Positions 61,978-64,000 of a stretch of 64,000 nt of DNA are shown in pieces. The translations under genes and the position numbers were made by a program. The stretch spans positions 43,392 through 107,391 of the forward strand of contig JAEYPP010000005.1 in NCBI GenBank assembly GCA_023410575.1, given 5' to 3'. Numbering within the stretch: the stretch's first letter is position 1; the number at the start of each line of letters is the position of its first letter. This DNA is from Bacillota bacterium (GTDB lineage Bacteria > Bacillota > Clostridia > Lachnospirales > Lachnospiraceae). The notes under the pieces are model-generated. The model ran no database searches. It saw only the letters and a program-made list of their open reading frames with translations, and was not told the origin of the DNA.

Positions 61978-62324
61978 TAGGATGCACCTCCACGAAGTCC
62001 ATGGTCATAAAGCAGGCCACAAGCTGAAAACATACGATGTCCGGTACAAAGAAGTGGTATTTCTCTTTCACATGCCAATTCTATCATCGCATCATCTGGT
62101 TTCTTACCTCGAACAAATACAATACAAACCACATCCATCATTTCAGCAGTTCGTATTACTTGCAGATTACATAATCCTGTCAATAAAACACACTGATCCT
62201 TAACAAAAGCAAGGACGTCACTCATCATATCAGATCCACAGCCAGTATGTACTTCGCGATTCATATATTGCTCCCCGCAGATAACCCTTGCTTTTAGTAT
62301 GTCCCTAACGTCACCAACTACCAT
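61974..62324 (-). CDS. DRTGG-domain protein (first copy)
   Basis: 116 residues from ATG 62322-62324: GGAGG is 6 nt from it but directly abuts the ATG at 62330. The domain is recognised from VRDILKARVICGEQYMNREV, CVLLTGLCNLQVIRTAEMMD, VVCIVFVRGKKPD and IPLLCTGHRMF. It is first of the minus-strand unit DRTGG-ATPase-hydrogenase-like-DRTGG-PHP. The ligand is unknown. Confidence 0.75.
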   Translation of the reverse strand: MVVGDVRDILKARVICGEQYMNREVHTGCGSDMMSDVLAFVKDQCVLLTGLCNLQVIRTAEMMDVVCIVFVRGKKPDDAMIELACEREIPLLCTGHRMFSACGLLYDHGLRGGASY

Positions 62325-62556
62325 ACACATCCTCCTTTTCTTTATATAAACTGTGCAAGATTTGATACTTTTATATGTACTATAATCTAATGAATTCCTA
62401 ATACATGATGCTGATAAACTTCATCTGTAAAGTAGAGAACGAAATATTAGTCAATATGTACACCTTTCCTAAGAGATTTCATCTTCAATAGTATAACATT
62501 ACCAAATTGTCTTTTCAACCATCAACGTTAAAAACAAACAAAAATTCCATAAAATC

Positions 62557-62805
62557 GTGTTAACTATTTAACTTATTTTATGTGTCAATTGTAATTATGT
62601 CATATAATTATTCTCGTATTATCTGATATATTGAAATATGTATTCTTTATTGTTGACATTAGGTGCCTATTTCCTAAAAATAGGTAACTGGATCAACTCG
62701 CCATTTGTTAAATTTATAACATTGTGGATTTTTAAAGGATTACATGCTATAATATTATTGTTTTTCGACAACATGTCGGCCGAAAGATTGTTAAAAAACT
62801 ATCAA
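62557..62805. promoter_or_regulatory. Divergent control region with Rex-like sites and extended -10
   Basis: TGC-TATAAT (62746-62753) is an extended -10 for the nuoE-like gene. Two sequences resemble the clostridial Rex consensus TTGTTAAnnnnTTAACAA: GTGTTAA-CTAT-TTAACTT (62557-62574) and TTGTTAA-AAAA-CTATCAA (62788-62805), the latter reaching the Shine-Dalgarno. The whole 493-bp gap (62325-62817) is non-coding; the open frame from 62638 lacks an RBS. Confidence 0.4.
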
Positions 62806-62817
62806 GGAGGTTTTAGA

Positions 62818-63312
62818 ATGGGCTCTCAGAAATCGACCGTCCCTTTTGCAGGAACAAAAGAGCAAGAGGCAGCACTTATGAATATCATGGATGAATTGCA
62901 AAGTGATAAAGGCGCCTTAATGCCAATTCTACAGAAGGCACAAGAAATCTATGGTTACCTTCCAATTGAAGTACAGACTATGATTTCTAACAAACTAAAT
63001 ATTCCGTTGGAAAAAATTTATGGAGTTGTAACATTTTATTCTCAGTTCTCTCTATTTCCAAAAGGAAAATTTAAAATATCCGTATGTCTCGGTACTGCTT
63101 GTTATGTAAAGGGTTCTGGTGACATTTATTCAAAATTGCAAGAAAAGTTAGGTATTGACAGTGGTGAATGCACACCAGATGGAAAATACTCTTTAGAAGC
63201 ATGCCGTTGCATCGGTGCATGTGGACTTGCTCCAGTTTTGACCGTTAATGATGATGTTTATGGGCGTTTAACGGTGGATGATATTGATGGCATACTTGCA
63301 AAATATGCCTGA
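62818..63312 (+). CDS. NADH dehydrogenase/hydrogenase subunit E (NuoE-like)
   Basis: 164 residues from ATG 62818-62820 (AAGGAGG upstream). A helical start (MPILQKAQEIYGYLP) leads to a thioredoxin-like [2Fe-2S] domain whose four Cys are in SVCLGTACYVKGS and EACRCIGACGLAP. It is the small electron-transfer subunit of NAD-linked FeFe hydrogenases or NADH:ferredoxin-type complexes (HydC/NuoE type). It heads the plus-strand unit that continues off the window. Confidence 0.92.
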   Translation: MGSQKSTVPFAGTKEQEAALMNIMDELQSDKGALMPILQKAQEIYGYLPIEVQTMISNKLNIPLEKIYGVVTFYSQFSLFPKGKFKISVCLGTACYVKGSGDIYSKLQEKLGIDSGECTPDGKYSLEACRCIGACGLAPVLTVNDDVYGRLTVDDIDGILAKYA

Positions 63313-63329
63313 GTATTGAGGAAATTAAT

Positions 63330-63887
63330 ATGATGCCGGAGATTTCACTTAATATATTAGATGTAGCTCAGAATTCTATTCGCGCAGGAGCAAAACTTAT
63401 AGAAATCACTGTAACTGCTAATACAATAAAAGATTCCTTACGCATTACCATTAAGGATGATGGCTGTGGAATGACACAGGAACAGGTTTCTCGTGTTATG
63501 GACCCTTTCTATACGACAAGAACTACAAGAAAGGTTGGACTTGGAATACCATTCTTTCAGTACGCAGCGAATGCCACGGGTGGTGACTTTCATATTCAGT
63601 CAACGGTTAATGTAGGAACACAGGTTACAGCTAACTTCGTATTATCTAATATTGACCGAATGCCGCTTGGTGACATGACAAGTACGATGCATACACTAAT
63701 AACAATGAATACCGGATTAGATTTCTTATATACCTATACGTTAGATAAGAGAAGCTTTACCCTTGATACAAGAGAATTTCGAAATGTAATTGGCGATTTG
63801 CCTTTCAACAATTTTGAAATCTCAAACTATATTAAGGAGTATTTAAGCGAAAACAAAGAGGAAGTTGATAACGGATTTATCCTATAA
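63330..63887 (+). CDS. Histidine-kinase-like ATPase domain protein
   Basis: 185 residues: a GHKL ATPase with N-box ILDVAQNSIRAGA, G1 IKDDGCGMTQEQ, and DPFYTTRTTRKVGLGIPFF (F/G2 region); no His-acceptor or sensor domain. The C-terminal ~70 residues have no recognised motif. GAGG lies 8 nt before the first of two ATGs. It is inserted between the NuoE-like and 2Fe-2S genes, an arrangement common in clostridial hydrogenase loci; its function there has, to my knowledge, not been established. Confidence 0.85.
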   Translation: MMPEISLNILDVAQNSIRAGAKLIEITVTANTIKDSLRITIKDDGCGMTQEQVSRVMDPFYTTRTTRKVGLGIPFFQYAANATGGDFHIQSTVNVGTQVTANFVLSNIDRMPLGDMTSTMHTLITMNTGLDFLYTYTLDKRSFTLDTREFRNVIGDLPFNNFEISNYIKEYLSENKEEVDNGFIL

Positions 63888-63905
63888 TATGAAGGAGGAC
63901 GCAAC

Positions 63906-64000
63906 ATGAAATCTCTTGAAGAATTAAAAGCAATCCGAGAGAAAATGCAAGGTCAGATTAACCTTCGTAATGAAGAAGGTGCTACTACCCGTGTCGTTGT
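63906..64000 (+). CDS. 2Fe-2S ferredoxin-domain protein (3' truncated by window)
   Basis: Only the first 31 codons are present (MKSLEELKAIREKMQGQINL, then EEGATTRVVV). This start is typical of the small thioredoxin-like [2Fe-2S] subunits placed before the NuoF-like and hydrogenase subunits of the HydABC type. AAGGAGG precedes the ATG by 8 nt. The assignment rests on context and this short N terminus. Confidence 0.65.
   Translation, partial: MKSLEELKAIREKMQGQINLRNEEGATTRVV

Noticed and set aside
62638..62817. 60-residue N-terminal extension of the NuoE-like protein (hydrophobic MYSLLLTLGAYF...)
   Set aside because: No ribosome binding site at 62638, while AAGGAGG sits correctly before ATG 62818; the promoter -10 also lies inside the supposed extension.
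1..64000. tRNA, rRNA, CRISPR arrays or replication origin
   Set aside because: No cloverleaf-like tRNA sequence, rRNA segment, regularly spaced direct repeats or DnaA-box cluster was noticed while reading; a tRNAscan/CRISPR scan could not be run.

Overview
The window is AT-rich, gene-dense chromosomal DNA from an anaerobic, endospore-forming Firmicute, most likely a Lachnospiraceae of the Lachnoclostridium/Anaerocolumna type (an inference from gene content, not a database match). The support is sporulation genes (spoIIR, cwlD, a SpoIIQ-like protein, a SPOCS/LysM protein), small clostridial ferredoxins, a hydrogenase-type NADH cluster, a GH9 plant-polysaccharide hydrolase, and strong GGAGG ribosome binding sites with occasional TTG/GTG starts.

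Layout. 1-2 kb: the 3' end of a PTS membrane component, a YfcE-type phosphodiesterase and a glycerophosphodiesterase. 2-6 kb: two tandem secreted paralogues of unknown function behind a strong promoter with a short folded leader. 6-14.5 kb: ywmB-like gene and a complete F-type ATP synthase operon (atpZ-atpI-atpB-E-F-H-A-G-D-C) whose c subunit carries Na+-type ligands. 14.7-19 kb: rpiB, tsaC/ywlC, cwlD and a membrane-anchored GH18 protein. 19.4-21.3 kb: a two-gene unit of an atypical Ser/Thr kinase fused to a MinD-like domain plus a second MinD-like protein. 21.6-24.7 kb: mecA, a DUF1858 protein, a 2[4Fe-4S] ferredoxin and a MerR/coiled-coil protein. 24.9-28.8 kb: gdpP-rplI-dnaB. 29-33 kb: beta-lactamase-fold hydrolase, UvrA-like ABC protein, GyrI-like domain.

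33.5-36.5 kb is an accessory islet next to the conserved rpsF-ssb-rpsR operon. It holds an AAA15 ATPase plus a DUF4435/TOPRIM protein, matching the gene pair of the PARIS anti-phage system, beside remnants of a mobile element (excisionase-like HTH, shortened replication-type protein). 38-48 kb: GH9 lipoprotein, an unusual cluster of two sugar-type ABC permeases with an HlyD-like adaptor and a MacB-like membrane protein, and a divergent two-component system. 48-58 kb: DUF951, TrhA/hemolysin III, SpoIIQ-like, PlsC, DUF1934, murI, ddl, spoIIR, ispE and SPOCS/LysM genes. 59-64 kb: a divergent redox module. On the minus strand it is DRTGG - anti-sigma-like ATPase - FeFe-hydrogenase-like protein - DRTGG - PHP. 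On the plus strand it is NuoE - ATPase - 2Fe-2S protein, continuing off the window.

The strongest non-coding signal is a set of intergenic palindromes. All nine convergent gene ends in the window hold a hairpin, and six of these share a GGNTGTNGCA-type arm. Three dispersed elements (6.9, 40.5 and 58.3 kb) share a conserved core inside stems whose two arms have changed together. A second, smaller palindrome family occurs at 29.0 and 56.4 kb. No tRNA, rRNA, CRISPR array or intact transposase was seen.
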